A DNA stretch of 64,000 nucleotides from Roseovarius aestuarii (GCA_027214255.1 JAPWHL010000007.1:1-64000), one strand, 5' to 3'; shown: positions 53,484-62,591, counted from the first letter of the stretch. The notes: generated by a model from the letters alone, not told the origin. Numbers and translations: made by a program.

Positions 53484-53750
53484 TCACACGATGCCTACCT
53501 CGTTTTGCAACTGCGCAACCATTGCATGGTCGACCAACGGTGAACCATCACCTATAAATTCAAAGAACATGTCATCACATGAGTGTTCGGCAGGGGCCGA
53601 TGCGTCATTTTCTACTGAAAATCGACAGAAATTGTCAAAAGCAATTGTGTCGATGCTGCTTTCGATATTCATGAACCTGTCGTTGTTCGCCCACGCCCTA
53701 ATCACAGGGTCTGGCGGGAAATCCAGATCGGCCTCATGCAGAAATTTCAC
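53484..53750 (-). pseudogene. RTX-protein C-terminal fragment
   Basis: An 88-codon frame on minus whose last 47 residues align without gaps to the last 47 residues of the RTX protein at 33.7-37.4 kb. Both have FDNF, then DM/DV-(L/F)F-(D/E)F, DG, LV, (V/I)AQL-N and end IV. Upstream it also shares LDF...WANND...(E/N)ES with the repeat module. No RTX nonapeptides, signal or start context remain; it is probably the terminus of a decayed paralogue. The 53751-54006 interval shows nothing else. Confidence 0.65.
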
Positions 53751-54006
53751 CCTGTTATTGGCGGCAACCGGTAGTCAGTTTTGGTCGCAATCACTCCAAT
53801 CACCATGCCTCAATCCTCCAAGGCTTGGCCGTTGAAGTCGAACGGGATGCGCCCTTTCAGCGATTGACTTGCGTAAGCGCACAACAATTCTCAGCCAATG
53901 CACACCCATAGGGCAGCGTCTTGTTCATCTTTGATGAAATTGAAACTTGGACCACACAAAGAAGACCTCCGCCGCAAACAGCCATGCGTCCAGGGCAAAC
54001 CGCAGG

Positions 54007-55989
54007 TTATAAGCCCAGCCTTTTACGCTGTTTTTCAGCCAACGCATTAACCACCCGATCCGCGATGATGGCGATAAAGGCCACAGACAAACCCGCCACG
54101 ATGCCAGCGCCCGCATTGGCCTTGGTCAGTGCAATGTAAACTTCCTGCCCAAGATCACGCGTTCCGACAAGTGCGGTAATCACCAACATCGACAGGGCCA
54201 GCATCGTGGTCTGGTTCAACCCCAACAACAGATGCGGCGTTGCCAATGGCAGTTTGATCCGACGCAAAATCTGGCGTGGCGTGCACCCCGCCATCAATCC
54301 CGCTTCGATAATTTGTTCGGGAACCTCGCGCAGACCGTGGGCCGCATAGCGCACAGCGGGGGCAAGCGCATAGAGCACGACAGCAATCATCGCACTGAAA
54401 TCTCCGACGCGAAACAGCATGATCACCGGGATCAGATAAACAAAACTGGGAAGGGTCTGAAGCGTGTCCATAAAACCAAGGATGATCTTGCCTGCGCGCG
54501 GCTTCTCGGCGGCCCAGATGCCCAAGGGGATGCCGATAACGGTTGCGATAAAGACGGAAACGCCGCACAGGTAAATCGTCACCATGGCCTTCGCCCAAAG
54601 GCCGCTTGCGGCAATGAATGCCATCATCAAGACAGCCATCAACCCAAGCGTCCAACCGCCCACGCGCCAGCCGATCAACCCCATTGCAATGATGCCCCAA
54701 GCCCATGGAATACCGGAAAAGAACCCTTTCACCGGCAAAAGCAGCCATTGCAGGATGACGACCTTGATTGCCTCGAAGGCGTCAAAGAAATTGATATTCA
54801 CCCATTTCATTGCATCCGTCCAAAACGGGCCGGTCGTCACACTCCAACTATCCGGGTAAGTTTGAATAGCAGGAATAACCACCCCAAGGGCCGATGTGCC
54901 AAGGACCACCAGTAGCGCGGAAACAGCAAGCGGATGACGCTGGAAAAAATTGCCCGTAAGCGCCGCTTGGTATTTGCGCTCTGCAAAAGCCTGACTTGCA
55001 CGATCAAGCGCGATGGCCATGACGACAATCGCCAACCCGGCCTCGATCCCGCCGCCGATATCTAGTCTGCGCAATGAAGCCAACACATCAAAGCCAAGCC
55101 CCCCGGCCCCAATCATGGACGCAATGATCACCATATTCAGCGACAGCATGATCACCTGATTGACACCTACCATCAGCGTAGGCGTGGCCGAGGGCACCAA
55201 CACTTTCCACATGATCTGGCGCTGCGTACAGCCTGCCATACGCCCGGCCTCAAGCAATTCATCGGGTACTGATTGCAACGAAATAATTGTAATCCGTACC
55301 ATCGGCGGCATTGCATAAATGACGGTCGCCACAAGCGCGGCCACCGGCCCAAAGCCGAACAGGATCAGGATCGGTACAAGATAGGCAAAAACCGGAACCG
55401 TCTGCATCAGGTCCAGAATCGGTCGCAACGCCCGGTTCACCCATTCGAAACGATAGGCCGCAATGCCCAGAAAGCCCCCTCCGACAACACCGATCGGCAC
55501 GGCAATCAGGATAGAGGCCAAGGTGATCATGGCACTTTCCCACTGCCCGAAAACCGCAAGATATAAGAAACAAGCGCCGACCAATCCGGCCAATTTCCAA
55601 TTGCGTGCGTACCGTCCGATTGCGGTCACGCAAACGATAACTGCAATCCAGCTAAGTGATGGCAAAATCTGTGTCGCCGTTTCGCCAATGCCGCTTGAAA
55701 ACCCTTCGATCAAAAGGTTTCGGAAAAACTGATAGGGTGCCTCGATGACTGCGGCAATGGCGCGGGTGAGATCGCGAAACGAGAAAAAGTAAAAGCCCGC
55801 ACTTTCGACCAACCAATCCAGAAACGTACTGATCTTGCCGTCCAGTTCAAGCTGCCATTGCTTTGGGAACCGGATGATCCAGCGGGCATCAAGCGCTTTG
55901 TAAAGCGCGAAGGAAAAAGTGGACAACGCCCATGTTATGGCGAATAGCGCGATCCAAAATACATATCCCGATTTGGCCAAGCGCCGCAT
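54007..55989 (-). CDS. Betaine/choline-type ABC transporter permease, double-length
   Basis: A 660-residue inner-membrane protein with two full binding-protein-dependent permease domains in tandem (about 140-330 and 450-640). Each has an EAA loop: SVPDELLEAGRMAGCTQRQIMWKVLVPSATP and EVPEQIIEAGLMAGCTPRQILRRIKLPLATP. The matching AGxMAGCT(P/Q)RQI signatures are typical of ProW/OpuAB-type quaternary-amine permeases. A fused pair could replace a homodimer. The ATG follows the ATPase stop directly (TAAATG). Substrate is probably glycine betaine, choline or trimethylamine N-oxide. Confidence 0.88.
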   Translation of the reverse strand: MRRLAKSGYVFWIALFAITWALSTFSFALYKALDARWIIRFPKQWQLELDGKISTFLDWLVESAGFYFFSFRDLTRAIAAVIEAPYQFFRNLLIEGFSSGIGETATQILPSLSWIAVIVCVTAIGRYARNWKLAGLVGACFLYLAVFGQWESAMITLASILIAVPIGVVGGGFLGIAAYRFEWVNRALRPILDLMQTVPVFAYLVPILILFGFGPVAALVATVIYAMPPMVRITIISLQSVPDELLEAGRMAGCTQRQIMWKVLVPSATPTLMVGVNQVIMLSLNMVIIASMIGAGGLGFDVLASLRRLDIGGGIEAGLAIVVMAIALDRASQAFAERKYQAALTGNFFQRHPLAVSALLVVLGTSALGVVIPAIQTYPDSWSVTTGPFWTDAMKWVNINFFDAFEAIKVVILQWLLLPVKGFFSGIPWAWGIIAMGLIGWRVGGWTLGLMAVLMMAFIAASGLWAKAMVTIYLCGVSVFIATVIGIPLGIWAAEKPRAGKIILGFMDTLQTLPSFVYLIPVIMLFRVGDFSAMIAVVLYALAPAVRYAAHGLREVPEQIIEAGLMAGCTPRQILRRIKLPLATPHLLLGLNQTTMLALSMLVITALVGTRDLGQEVYIALTKANAGAGIVAGLSVAFIAIIADRVVNALAEKQRKRLGL

Positions 55990-57003
55990 TTACCGGCGCC
56001 CCACAAGCACATCAACCACAGTCTGACGCGTGATCTGCCCAATGACCTCGCCATCTTGCATCACCTGAAATGGCGTTTCTGACGACTCGACTTGGTCTGC
56101 GATACTGTCGATCAGGTCATTGTGTTGAACGCTGCCGGCAAAACTGTCGCCAGAAAGCGGCGTCGCAACAGACCCAGCCGTTATCACCTTTGAGCGGCTG
56201 ACATGTCGCGTGAATTCGGCCACATATTCGGTTGCCGGGTTCAACACCAATTCTTCTGGCGTTGCGATTTGTTGGATAGCTCCGTCTTTCATCACAGCAA
56301 TCCGGTCAGCAAGGCGGATGGCCTCGTCAAAATCGTGGGTGATGAAAACAATGGTCTTGTGCAGCATGTTTTGCAGGCGCATGAACTCGTCCTGCATCTC
56401 ACGCCGGATCAAAGGATCAAGCGCCGAAAACGGTTCATCCAGAAACCACAGGTCAGGTTCAACAACCAAGGACCGGGCAATGCCAACACGTTGTTGTTGA
56501 CCGCCGGACAGTTCGCGAGGGTAATAGTTTTCGCGACCTTTCAGACCAACCAGCTCAATAACCTCGCGCGCACGCGCCTCACGGGTCGTTCTGTCCACGC
56601 CTTGAACATCCAGCGGAAAGGCAGTGTTTTCAAGCACTGTCAAATGGGGAAGCAGCGCAAACTGCTGAAACACCATGCCCATTTTCGTGCGTCTAATTTC
56701 AATAAGTTCTTCGGCGCTCATGTCCAGAAGGTTCTTGCCTTCAAAGAAAATCTCGCCCGCAGTGGATTCAACCAACCGAGAAAGACACCGCACCAGCGTC
56801 GATTTCCCCGAGCCGGACAGGCCCATGATCACAAAAATTTCGCCTTGGCGTATTTCGACATTGGCCGCACGCACGGCACCAATCAGGCCAGCCTTCTTCA
56901 GATCATTCGAATCCGGACTTGGATTTTGGGATAGATAGCCGTCAGCCGCTGGGCCGTAGAGTTTCCATACATCCCGGCACTCTAGCAAGGTCGTCTTTTT
57001 CAT
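55990..57003 (-). CDS. Betaine/choline-type ABC transporter ATP-binding protein
   Basis: A 337-residue ProV/OpuAA-type ATPase. Walker A GLSGSGKST, FQQFALLPH, signature LSGGQQQR, Walker B DLWFLDEPFSALDP, H-loop ITHDFDEA. N-terminal VWKLYGPAADGYL is typical of quaternary-amine ATPases. A C-terminal extension (about 255-337) resembles a single CBS-like half ending ITRQTVVDVLVGRR, which in homologues senses ionic strength. The ATG at 57003 is preferred over a TTG at 57024. A stem-loop separates it from the upstream binding-protein gene. Confidence 0.88.
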   Translation of the reverse strand: MKKTTLLECRDVWKLYGPAADGYLSQNPSPDSNDLKKAGLIGAVRAANVEIRQGEIFVIMGLSGSGKSTLVRCLSRLVESTAGEIFFEGKNLLDMSAEELIEIRRTKMGMVFQQFALLPHLTVLENTAFPLDVQGVDRTTREARAREVIELVGLKGRENYYPRELSGGQQQRVGIARSLVVEPDLWFLDEPFSALDPLIRREMQDEFMRLQNMLHKTIVFITHDFDEAIRLADRIAVMKDGAIQQIATPEELVLNPATEYVAEFTRHVSRSKVITAGSVATPLSGDSFAGSVQHNDLIDSIADQVESSETPFQVMQDGEVIGQITRQTVVDVLVGRR

Positions 57004-57071
57004 TGGGGCCTCGGAAGAGAACAAGTGATGGAGATTGCGGCCAATGTCATGGCTGCAAATCGGAAATTAGC

Positions 57072-57110
57072 AGGGCCTGCGCGCATCCGGTATGAACACG
57101 CGCAGGCCCT
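57072..57110 (-). terminator. Intercistronic stem-loop between binding protein and ATPase genes
   Basis: AGGGCCTGCGCG (57072-57083) pairs perfectly with CGCGCAGGCCCT (57099-57110), giving a 12-bp GC-rich stem with a 15-base loop. It starts 10 bases after the binding-protein stop codon on minus. No T-run follows, so it more likely protects the upstream mRNA or partly attenuates, giving more binding protein than ATPase and permease. Confidence 0.65.
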
Positions 57111-57120
57111 CGTTTATAGA

Positions 57121-58053
57121 TTACTTAACGATCCAAGAAGACCATGTATCGGTGTTGGCTGCCATCCATTCTGCAACCGTCTCGTCAACAGATTTCCCGT
57201 TCAGGTCGACTTCGGCAACCATGGCGCCCATTGCGGCATTATCGATATTGAAGTTTTCGATGGTCTTGGCCGCATTTGGCCATTTGTCAGCAAGACCCGC
57301 CCAAGCCACTTTCCAGATGGGTCCGGTGGGTTTGCCACAGTCATACGCCGCATCGGGATTCAGACCAACGGATGGGTCGTCATAGCATTCTGGGGAATAA
57401 GGGGGGAATTCAACAAAGCTGCCCTCGTATTTCGCGGGCGCCCAATGGGGTGAATAGATCCAAAGCATGATTGGATCTTGGCGCTGATATGCGGCCTCCA
57501 ATTCGGCGAACAGGGCGGCATCCGTACCTGCGTGGATCACTTCAAAATCCAGCCCCAAGGCCTCGACACGTTCTTCGTCAAAGCCACCCCATGTGACCGG
57601 ACCGCCAAGGTAACGACCAAAGGGAGCGGTTTCGGCCGTTGAAAACGCATCGGCACAATCCTTGAGCGCCTCCCAATTCGGAAGACCCGGGCACCGTTCT
57701 TCCATGTATTTGGGGTACCACCATTCTTCGATTGCCATCATTCCGGTTTCACCCAGGTTGACGACGTTGCCCGTAGCAAATGCTTCGTCCATCGCTTCGC
57801 GGCCTGTGGTTTCCCAGATTTCCATGGCAACATGCAGATCGCCCGTCTTCAGGCCCGCAAATTGCGCGATGTAATCGGCTTGAACGTATTCAATATTATA
57901 GCCTGCTTCCTTAAGCACTTCGCCCATGATCGTCGTTGTCACCAGCTGGCCGGACCAGTCATGCAACGTCAACTTGATCGGATCACTGGATTCTTGCGCC
58001 AAGGCCGGTGTGGCCGACAAAAGTGCCGCCGCCGCAATGGAAAGATATTTCAT
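57121..58053 (-). CDS. Betaine/choline-type ABC transporter substrate-binding protein
   Basis: A 310-residue periplasmic binding protein of the ProX/OpuAC/ChoX type. Signal peptide about 1-19 (ending ALAQ); LTLHDWSGQLVTTTIMGEVLKEAGYNIEYVQ, METWETTG-like MEIWETTG, EEWWYPKY and MLWIYSPHWAPAKY supply the many Trp/Tyr residues used as an aromatic cage for quaternary ammonium. Ligand could be glycine betaine, choline, dimethylglycine or trimethylamine N-oxide. First gene of the transporter operon, with its own putative control region upstream. Confidence 0.87.
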   Translation of the reverse strand: MKYLSIAAAALLSATPALAQESSDPIKLTLHDWSGQLVTTTIMGEVLKEAGYNIEYVQADYIAQFAGLKTGDLHVAMEIWETTGREAMDEAFATGNVVNLGETGMMAIEEWWYPKYMEERCPGLPNWEALKDCADAFSTAETAPFGRYLGGPVTWGGFDEERVEALGLDFEVIHAGTDAALFAELEAAYQRQDPIMLWIYSPHWAPAKYEGSFVEFPPYSPECYDDPSVGLNPDAAYDCGKPTGPIWKVAWAGLADKWPNAAKTIENFNIDNAAMGAMVAEVDLNGKSVDETVAEWMAANTDTWSSWIVK

Positions 58054-58154
58054 TATTTAGCTCCCTATTGTGATCCACTACTCCAGCATAGCATGGCTTT
58101 TGCTCCTACGGACATGGATCTTATCCCGGCATTCCATCAGTGTTCCGGCGTGAA

Positions 58155-58174
58155 TTCAACAAAAATCAACAAAA
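58155..58174. promoter_or_regulatory. Phased TCAACAAAA half-sites upstream of the amine importer
   Basis: TTCAACAA (58155-58162) and ATCAACAA (58165-58172) are direct repeats exactly 10 bases apart, about 100 bases before the binding-protein start. The same half-site recurs four times between the dehydrogenase gene and the DeoR-type gene (61721-61759). DeoR-type proteins commonly bind helically phased direct repeats, so this is a candidate operator for that regulator. Confidence 0.5.
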
Positions 58175-58228
58175 CTTCGTGAATATTGTAGTTTCCAGTC
58201 GCAGATGCTTGTCAAATGGCATGCCTAA

Positions 58229-58246
58229 GTAGCGCCAAGGCGCTAC
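58229..58246 (-). terminator. Short hairpin downstream of the kinase gene
   Basis: GTAGCGCC (58229-58236) and GGCGCTAC (58239-58246) form a perfect 8-bp stem with a 2-base spacer, about 80 bases after the kinase stop on minus and before the importer operon. A terminal T-run is lacking on minus, so termination strength is uncertain; it may separate the kinase/dehydrogenase transcript from the importer transcript. Confidence 0.4.
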
Positions 58247-58325
58247 ATTTGGTCCATGCTGCAATGAATGCCCCACAGGTGATCGGCTTGCCCCTACCGC
58301 GTTTTCCGCCAAGGGGCTACGGAGC

Positions 58326-59252
58326 TCAGCCCGCTCGCACAGCGTCTACATGCGCTTGAAATTCTGTGTCCTGCATCAGCGCCTTACAACGGTTGAATCG
58401 ACCCGTTGCATAGGCCCAAAAATCCTCGGCAGGATTGTTATCGGCGTGTTGTATAAGTCCCCAGAGCGTCCACAACAGATCGCACATCGCCTTATGAATG
58501 ACCACGCGCCCCACTTCGGCTGACGTCGGCTCGCGACCAAAGTAGGACCCGATCAATTCCGCCTCTTGCGCGGCGTCCATTTCTGCCTCAACCGAAAGAT
58601 CGCCGACATCCCACAATGGGTCGCTCATGCCCGAGTATTCCCAATCGACGATCCACATCAAACGGCCGTCATCCAGAAAATTCTCACACAAAGGATCGCA
58701 ATGGCAGGGGGCCAAAGTGATGTCCGCATTGGCCAGAACGTCTTTGATTGGCTCGGCCTCTGCAACGATTTCGTCGTACCCTTCGGGCAACGTCACATCC
58801 TTGGTCGAAAGGATCTTCAGGTATTCCTCGATCATTGCGAATGGCTCGAACCGGAATTCGAAAACCTCACCTGATCGGTGCAGCTTCGCCAAGGCGGCAC
58901 CGGCCCTTGCAGGCGATCCTTTGCGCGATGCAAACAGCGCGGGGGTCATTGTTTCGATGTCGGGTACCGTTGCCGAAATCATCAGCCCAGAGTCAGGCTC
59001 GGCATAGATGACTTCGGGGGATACGCCTGCGACGGCGGCAGCACGGGCGTTATGCGCCTCGACCTTGCGATCAATATAGTCTTCGGTTCCTTCACCGGGT
59101 ATTCGAACGATGACCGACACGTCACCCATGTCGACTCGGTGAACAAGGTTCGTCAGCCCGCCCAGACGGGTTATGCGATCCACGGTTTTGACACCTGCGA
59201 ATGATGGCGCTTTGCGCAGGGCTGTCAGGACTTGATCTGCATGGTCTGTCAT
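58326..59252 (-). CDS. Choline/ethanolamine-kinase-like phosphotransferase
   Basis: A 308-residue kinase of the APH/choline kinase fold. N-terminal phosphate-binding region RLGGLTNLVHRV, Brenner motif HCDPLCENF (HxDxxxxN) and metal-binding IVDWEYSGMSDPLWDVGDLS are like LicA-type choline kinases. The function predicted is ATP-dependent phosphorylation of an amino alcohol. It lies seven bases downstream of the dehydrogenase gene, so the two are cotranscribed. An aminoglycoside-type substrate is unlikely given the operon with a methylamine dehydrogenase and betaine/choline importer. Confidence 0.8.
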   Translation of the reverse strand: MTDHADQVLTALRKAPSFAGVKTVDRITRLGGLTNLVHRVDMGDVSVIVRIPGEGTEDYIDRKVEAHNARAAAVAGVSPEVIYAEPDSGLMISATVPDIETMTPALFASRKGSPARAGAALAKLHRSGEVFEFRFEPFAMIEEYLKILSTKDVTLPEGYDEIVAEAEPIKDVLANADITLAPCHCDPLCENFLDDGRLMWIVDWEYSGMSDPLWDVGDLSVEAEMDAAQEAELIGSYFGREPTSAEVGRVVIHKAMCDLLWTLWGLIQHADNNPAEDFWAYATGRFNRCKALMQDTEFQAHVDAVRAG

Positions 59253-59259
59253 TTGGTTA

Positions 59260-61677
59260 TCACCCTTTCAAAGCAGTGTTTTGCGGATCATACATCGGCC
59301 CCGCGACCTGCGTGATCGCATGATGCGCGCCAAAAACTTCCAACATGAAATCGGTCTTTTCCCAGTGCGCGCGCTCAAGATAACCGCGCAAGATTGTCTG
59401 GCCAACAGAATACCCAAACCCGACCGACGTTGCCAAAGACACCACCTCCCCCCCTAACAGGATCGTTTCACCGCCTGTCAGCGAGAGATGCTCGGGCGTC
59501 ACAAACGTACACAGCTTGCGCGTAACGCCCTCGTTTTTTTGCGTCTCGATCACAGGGCGGCCGATGAAATCGGCTTTGGATTTCAGATGCACACGAAAGC
59601 CCAATCCCGCCTCGATGGGGGTATAATCCGGTGAGACATCACCAGACCAATAGACATAGCCCTTTTCCATCCGCAGGCTGTCTATCGCGCGATATCCAAC
59701 ATTGGTGATACCATGTCCCTGCCCCGCAGCCCAAAGCGTGTCATAAACGTGGACCGCGTATTCGGTGGGAATATGCAGCTCGTACCCGAGCTCACCCACA
59801 TAGCCGATCCGCGCCGCGCGCACGGGTGCGGCGCCTATGAATATCTCGCGCGCTGTTGAAAACGGGATCGCCGCGTCGGACACATCACTTTCGGACGCGG
59901 CCGCCAGAACCTTTCGCGCCATTGGACCAACGATATTGATGACAGCGATGCCGCTGGTCACATCGATCACATGCACAGATCCGCCTTTGGGCAAGTGTTG
60001 CTTGATCCAGTCGCTATCATGCACCCCAAAGCCAGAGCCCGTGACCATATAGAACCGATCAAGCCCCAGACGGATAAAGGTAACATCCGCTTCGATCCCA
60101 CCCGCGTCGTTACACATCTGCGTATAGATGACCGAGCCCAAGGGCTTGTCCATATTGGACACGCACAGGGTTTGTAACATGTCCAAGGTTCCGGGGCCGA
60201 GGATTTCGAACTTGGCAAAGCTTGATTGATCAATCAAGGCCACACGCTCGCGCACAGTCTTGTGTTCCTCTGCGGCAAAAGCCTTCCAACCTGGATTCAG
60301 GAAATCAAGTTGATCGACAGGCGGCACATCCTGTGGTGCGAACCAAAGCGGGCGTTCCCACCCATTCTTGGATCCATACACCGCCCCTTGATCCTTGAGC
60401 CGCTGATACAGCGGGGACAGACGCAACTGGCGAACGGTTTCATGCTCCTGCCCCGGATACCGCATTTTGTAATGATGCGCATAATGCTCAACCGCACGCG
60501 GGTACATGAATGCTCGCGATCCATGATGCGGTCCAAAACGGCGCACATCCAGTGGCCACAAATCCAGCGAGGGCTTTCCATCAACAACCCATTCAGCAAT
60601 CATTTCACCGGCGCCGCCACCCGCCGCGATCCCATAAAGGAACCCGGTGGCCATCATCAGGTTCTTGATTCCCGGCTGCCAGCCCATGACGAAATCACCG
60701 TCTGCAGAGTAAGGGATCGGGCCGTTAATGACCTGCCGGATGCCGACCTCGTTAATGATTGGTGTCACCTTGCCGGCCAATTCGGCCAAAGGCAGGAAGC
60801 GATCCAGATTCTCGGGCAAAAGCTGCCGGACGAACTTGCCTGGGATACCGTTGTGACCAAAAGGCAGCGTGCCGTCTTCATAGCCACCGACAACGAGACG
60901 CCCGCCAACGTCGGGCTTGTAATAGACCAGCCTTTCAGGATCACGCAGGGTTGGATAATGCCCGATCTCGCTGCCGGTCGATTCGGTGACAATATACTGA
61001 TGCTCCACCGCGCAGGCAGGAACCTGGATGCCCAGTTTAGCGCCCAGCTCTCTGCTCCACATTCCTGTCGCGAGGATCACATTTTGCGCGTCCCATCGAC
61101 CTTCGGTGGTTTCAAGCGCGGTGATGCGACCATTCGAAATACTAAAATCCAGCACTTCGACGCCCTGACGGATATCCGCGCCTTGTTTGCGTGCCGCGCC
61201 TGCAATGGCCTGACACAAAGAGGCCGGATCGACATATCCATCCGAAGGAATGAACGCCGCCCCTTCCAGCCCTTTTTCATCAATCAGCGGAAACAGGTCT
61301 TTTGCCTCGGCGGGGCTGACAATCTGCATGTCCAGGTTGAAGCTGCGCGCCATTGTAGCCAGCCTTTTGGCCTCCAGCATCCGCTCTTTGGTGGCCGCCA
61401 AACGAAGAGATCCAGTTTTTTTCCAGTCAAACTGCATCCCCTCTTCGTTTTGAAGACGGTCATACATCGCAACGGATTTTTGCAACATACGCGTTGTATT
61501 GCGCGATGAGCGCAACTGCCCGACCAAACCCGCCGCATGCCACGTTGCGCCCTCTGTCAGGCTGGCCCGCTCAAGCAGCACCACATTTTTCTCACCCATA
61601 CGCGTCAAATGATAGGCGATCGAACACCCGATAATTCCGCCCCCGATGATCAAGTGCTTTGCCGAATTCTGTGCCAT
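59260..61677 (-). CDS. FAD-dependent dehydrogenase with GcvT domain (dimethylglycine/sarcosine dehydrogenase-like)
   Basis: An 805-residue two-part enzyme. The N-terminal DAO-type FAD domain (about 6-370) opens with IIGGGIIGCSIAYHLTRMG and has the FAD-attachment region TEGATWHAAGLVGQLR, with the His that is flavinylated in dimethylglycine dehydrogenases. An FAO_M linker leads to a C-terminal aminomethyltransferase (GcvT) domain (about 430-800; IDQSSFAKFEILG, RIGYVGELGYELHIP, SLRMEKGY, GLGFRV). Such enzymes oxidatively N-demethylate and pass the one-carbon unit to tetrahydrofolate. First gene of an operon with the kinase; divergent from the DeoR-type gene. Exact substrate not determined. Confidence 0.88.
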   Translation of the reverse strand: MAQNSAKHLIIGGGIIGCSIAYHLTRMGEKNVVLLERASLTEGATWHAAGLVGQLRSSRNTTRMLQKSVAMYDRLQNEEGMQFDWKKTGSLRLAATKERMLEAKRLATMARSFNLDMQIVSPAEAKDLFPLIDEKGLEGAAFIPSDGYVDPASLCQAIAGAARKQGADIRQGVEVLDFSISNGRITALETTEGRWDAQNVILATGMWSRELGAKLGIQVPACAVEHQYIVTESTGSEIGHYPTLRDPERLVYYKPDVGGRLVVGGYEDGTLPFGHNGIPGKFVRQLLPENLDRFLPLAELAGKVTPIINEVGIRQVINGPIPYSADGDFVMGWQPGIKNLMMATGFLYGIAAGGGAGEMIAEWVVDGKPSLDLWPLDVRRFGPHHGSRAFMYPRAVEHYAHHYKMRYPGQEHETVRQLRLSPLYQRLKDQGAVYGSKNGWERPLWFAPQDVPPVDQLDFLNPGWKAFAAEEHKTVRERVALIDQSSFAKFEILGPGTLDMLQTLCVSNMDKPLGSVIYTQMCNDAGGIEADVTFIRLGLDRFYMVTGSGFGVHDSDWIKQHLPKGGSVHVIDVTSGIAVINIVGPMARKVLAAASESDVSDAAIPFSTAREIFIGAAPVRAARIGYVGELGYELHIPTEYAVHVYDTLWAAGQGHGITNVGYRAIDSLRMEKGYVYWSGDVSPDYTPIEAGLGFRVHLKSKADFIGRPVIETQKNEGVTRKLCTFVTPEHLSLTGGETILLGGEVVSLATSVGFGYSVGQTILRGYLERAHWEKTDFMLEVFGAHHAITQVAGPMYDPQNTALKG

Positions 61678-61720
61678 TGCAATATCCGCTATGTGATTTT
61701 CAAAGCACATGCTAACAAGG

Positions 61721-61759
61721 ATCAACAGCTTATCAACAAAATTGTTGATTTTTGTTGAA
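61721..61759. promoter_or_regulatory. Four phased half-sites between dehydrogenase and DeoR-type genes
   Basis: ATCAACAG (61721), ATCAACAA (61732), TTGTTGAT (61742) and TTGTTGAA (61752) are spaced 10-11 bases, with the inner two forming a perfect 8-bp inverted repeat with a 2-base spacer (61732-61749). They lie within the 143-base divergent intergenic region and match the pair upstream of the importer. Likely operator for autoregulation and control of the dehydrogenase operon. Confidence 0.6.
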
Positions 61760-61820
61760 TTTGGCCTCGCGAAGGATCTGGGCTATTTCTTCGACCACGC
61801 GGGCAGTGTAAGAGTTCTTG

Positions 61821-62591
61821 ATGTCAAAATACAAAGATCAGATTCTATACAATGTTGATATGCGCGGCACGGTTACTGTGCTTGAGCTGGCTAAAATTCT
61901 TGACGTGTCTGATCAAACCATCCGCCGTGTGTCGCAGCCGCTTGTCGAAAGCGGTGAACTGACCAAGGTCCACGGCGCGCTTGTGTCCAACCGCATCGCA
62001 TCCGATCCCCCCTTTCTGGCGCGGATGAAACTTAACCGCGCCGCCAAGGTGGCCATCGCCAGAAAAGCCGTTGAACTTATTGAAGACGGGACCAGCATTG
62101 CGATCGACACAGGTTCAACATCCGGCTTCATCGCGCTTGCCTTGCGGGCGCGCGAACACCTGACAGTCGTGACAAATTCCGCATTCGTCGCCAGCACACT
62201 TGCGATCATTCCCGGCAACAAGGTTTCCATGGCGGGAACGCAGCTGCGTGACCATGATGGCGCCGCGTTTGATCGCTCGGCCTTTGACGTGATCGAGCGA
62301 ATGCAGGTCGATTATGCACTTCTTTCAGCGTCGATGGTCGATGCCGACAAAGGTTTCCTAGTGCACGATCAATGCGAAGTCGATATCGCCAACGCGATGT
62401 TTAGCAGCGCCTCACGGACGATTATGGCCGTTGACCACTCAAAGTTCGAACCACAGGACCGCAGGCCCGCGTTGCGCCAACCGGCATTGCGTCACAATGA
62501 CATCCTCATTTCGGATCGCAATCCACCAGAACGCTTCAGCACCCTTCTGGATGGAATAGACGTTAGAATTGCGGACGGTGACCAAAGCTAG
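61821..62591 (+). CDS. DeoR/GlpR-family transcriptional regulator
   Basis: A 256-residue regulator. The DeoR-type helix-turn-helix (about 3-55) includes VTVLELAKILDVSDQTIRRVSQPLVESGELTKVHG; the TIRR(D)L motif of the family is changed to TIRRVSQPL. The C-terminal DeoR sensor domain (about 75-235) begins IDTGSTSGFIALAL and contains DYALLSASMVDADKGFLVHD, where homologues read (A)SGId..G....... and sense phosphorylated compounds. A phosphorylated amino alcohol made by the neighbouring kinase is a plausible effector (inference). The ATG at 61821 is used. Confidence 0.85.
   Translation: MSKYKDQILYNVDMRGTVTVLELAKILDVSDQTIRRVSQPLVESGELTKVHGALVSNRIASDPPFLARMKLNRAAKVAIARKAVELIEDGTSIAIDTGSTSGFIALALRAREHLTVVTNSAFVASTLAIIPGNKVSMAGTQLRDHDGAAFDRSAFDVIERMQVDYALLSASMVDADKGFLVHDQCEVDIANAMFSSASRTIMAVDHSKFEPQDRRPALRQPALRHNDILISDRNPPERFSTLLDGIDVRIADGDQS

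Noticed and set aside
53404..53835. 143-codon plus-strand frame near 53.5 kb
   Set aside because: Lies opposite the RTX-terminus remnant, which has a meaningful alignment; the plus translation does not.
60226..61509. 427-codon plus-strand frame opposite the dehydrogenase gene
   Set aside because: Antisense shadow of the clear FAD/GcvT enzyme; translation resembles no family.
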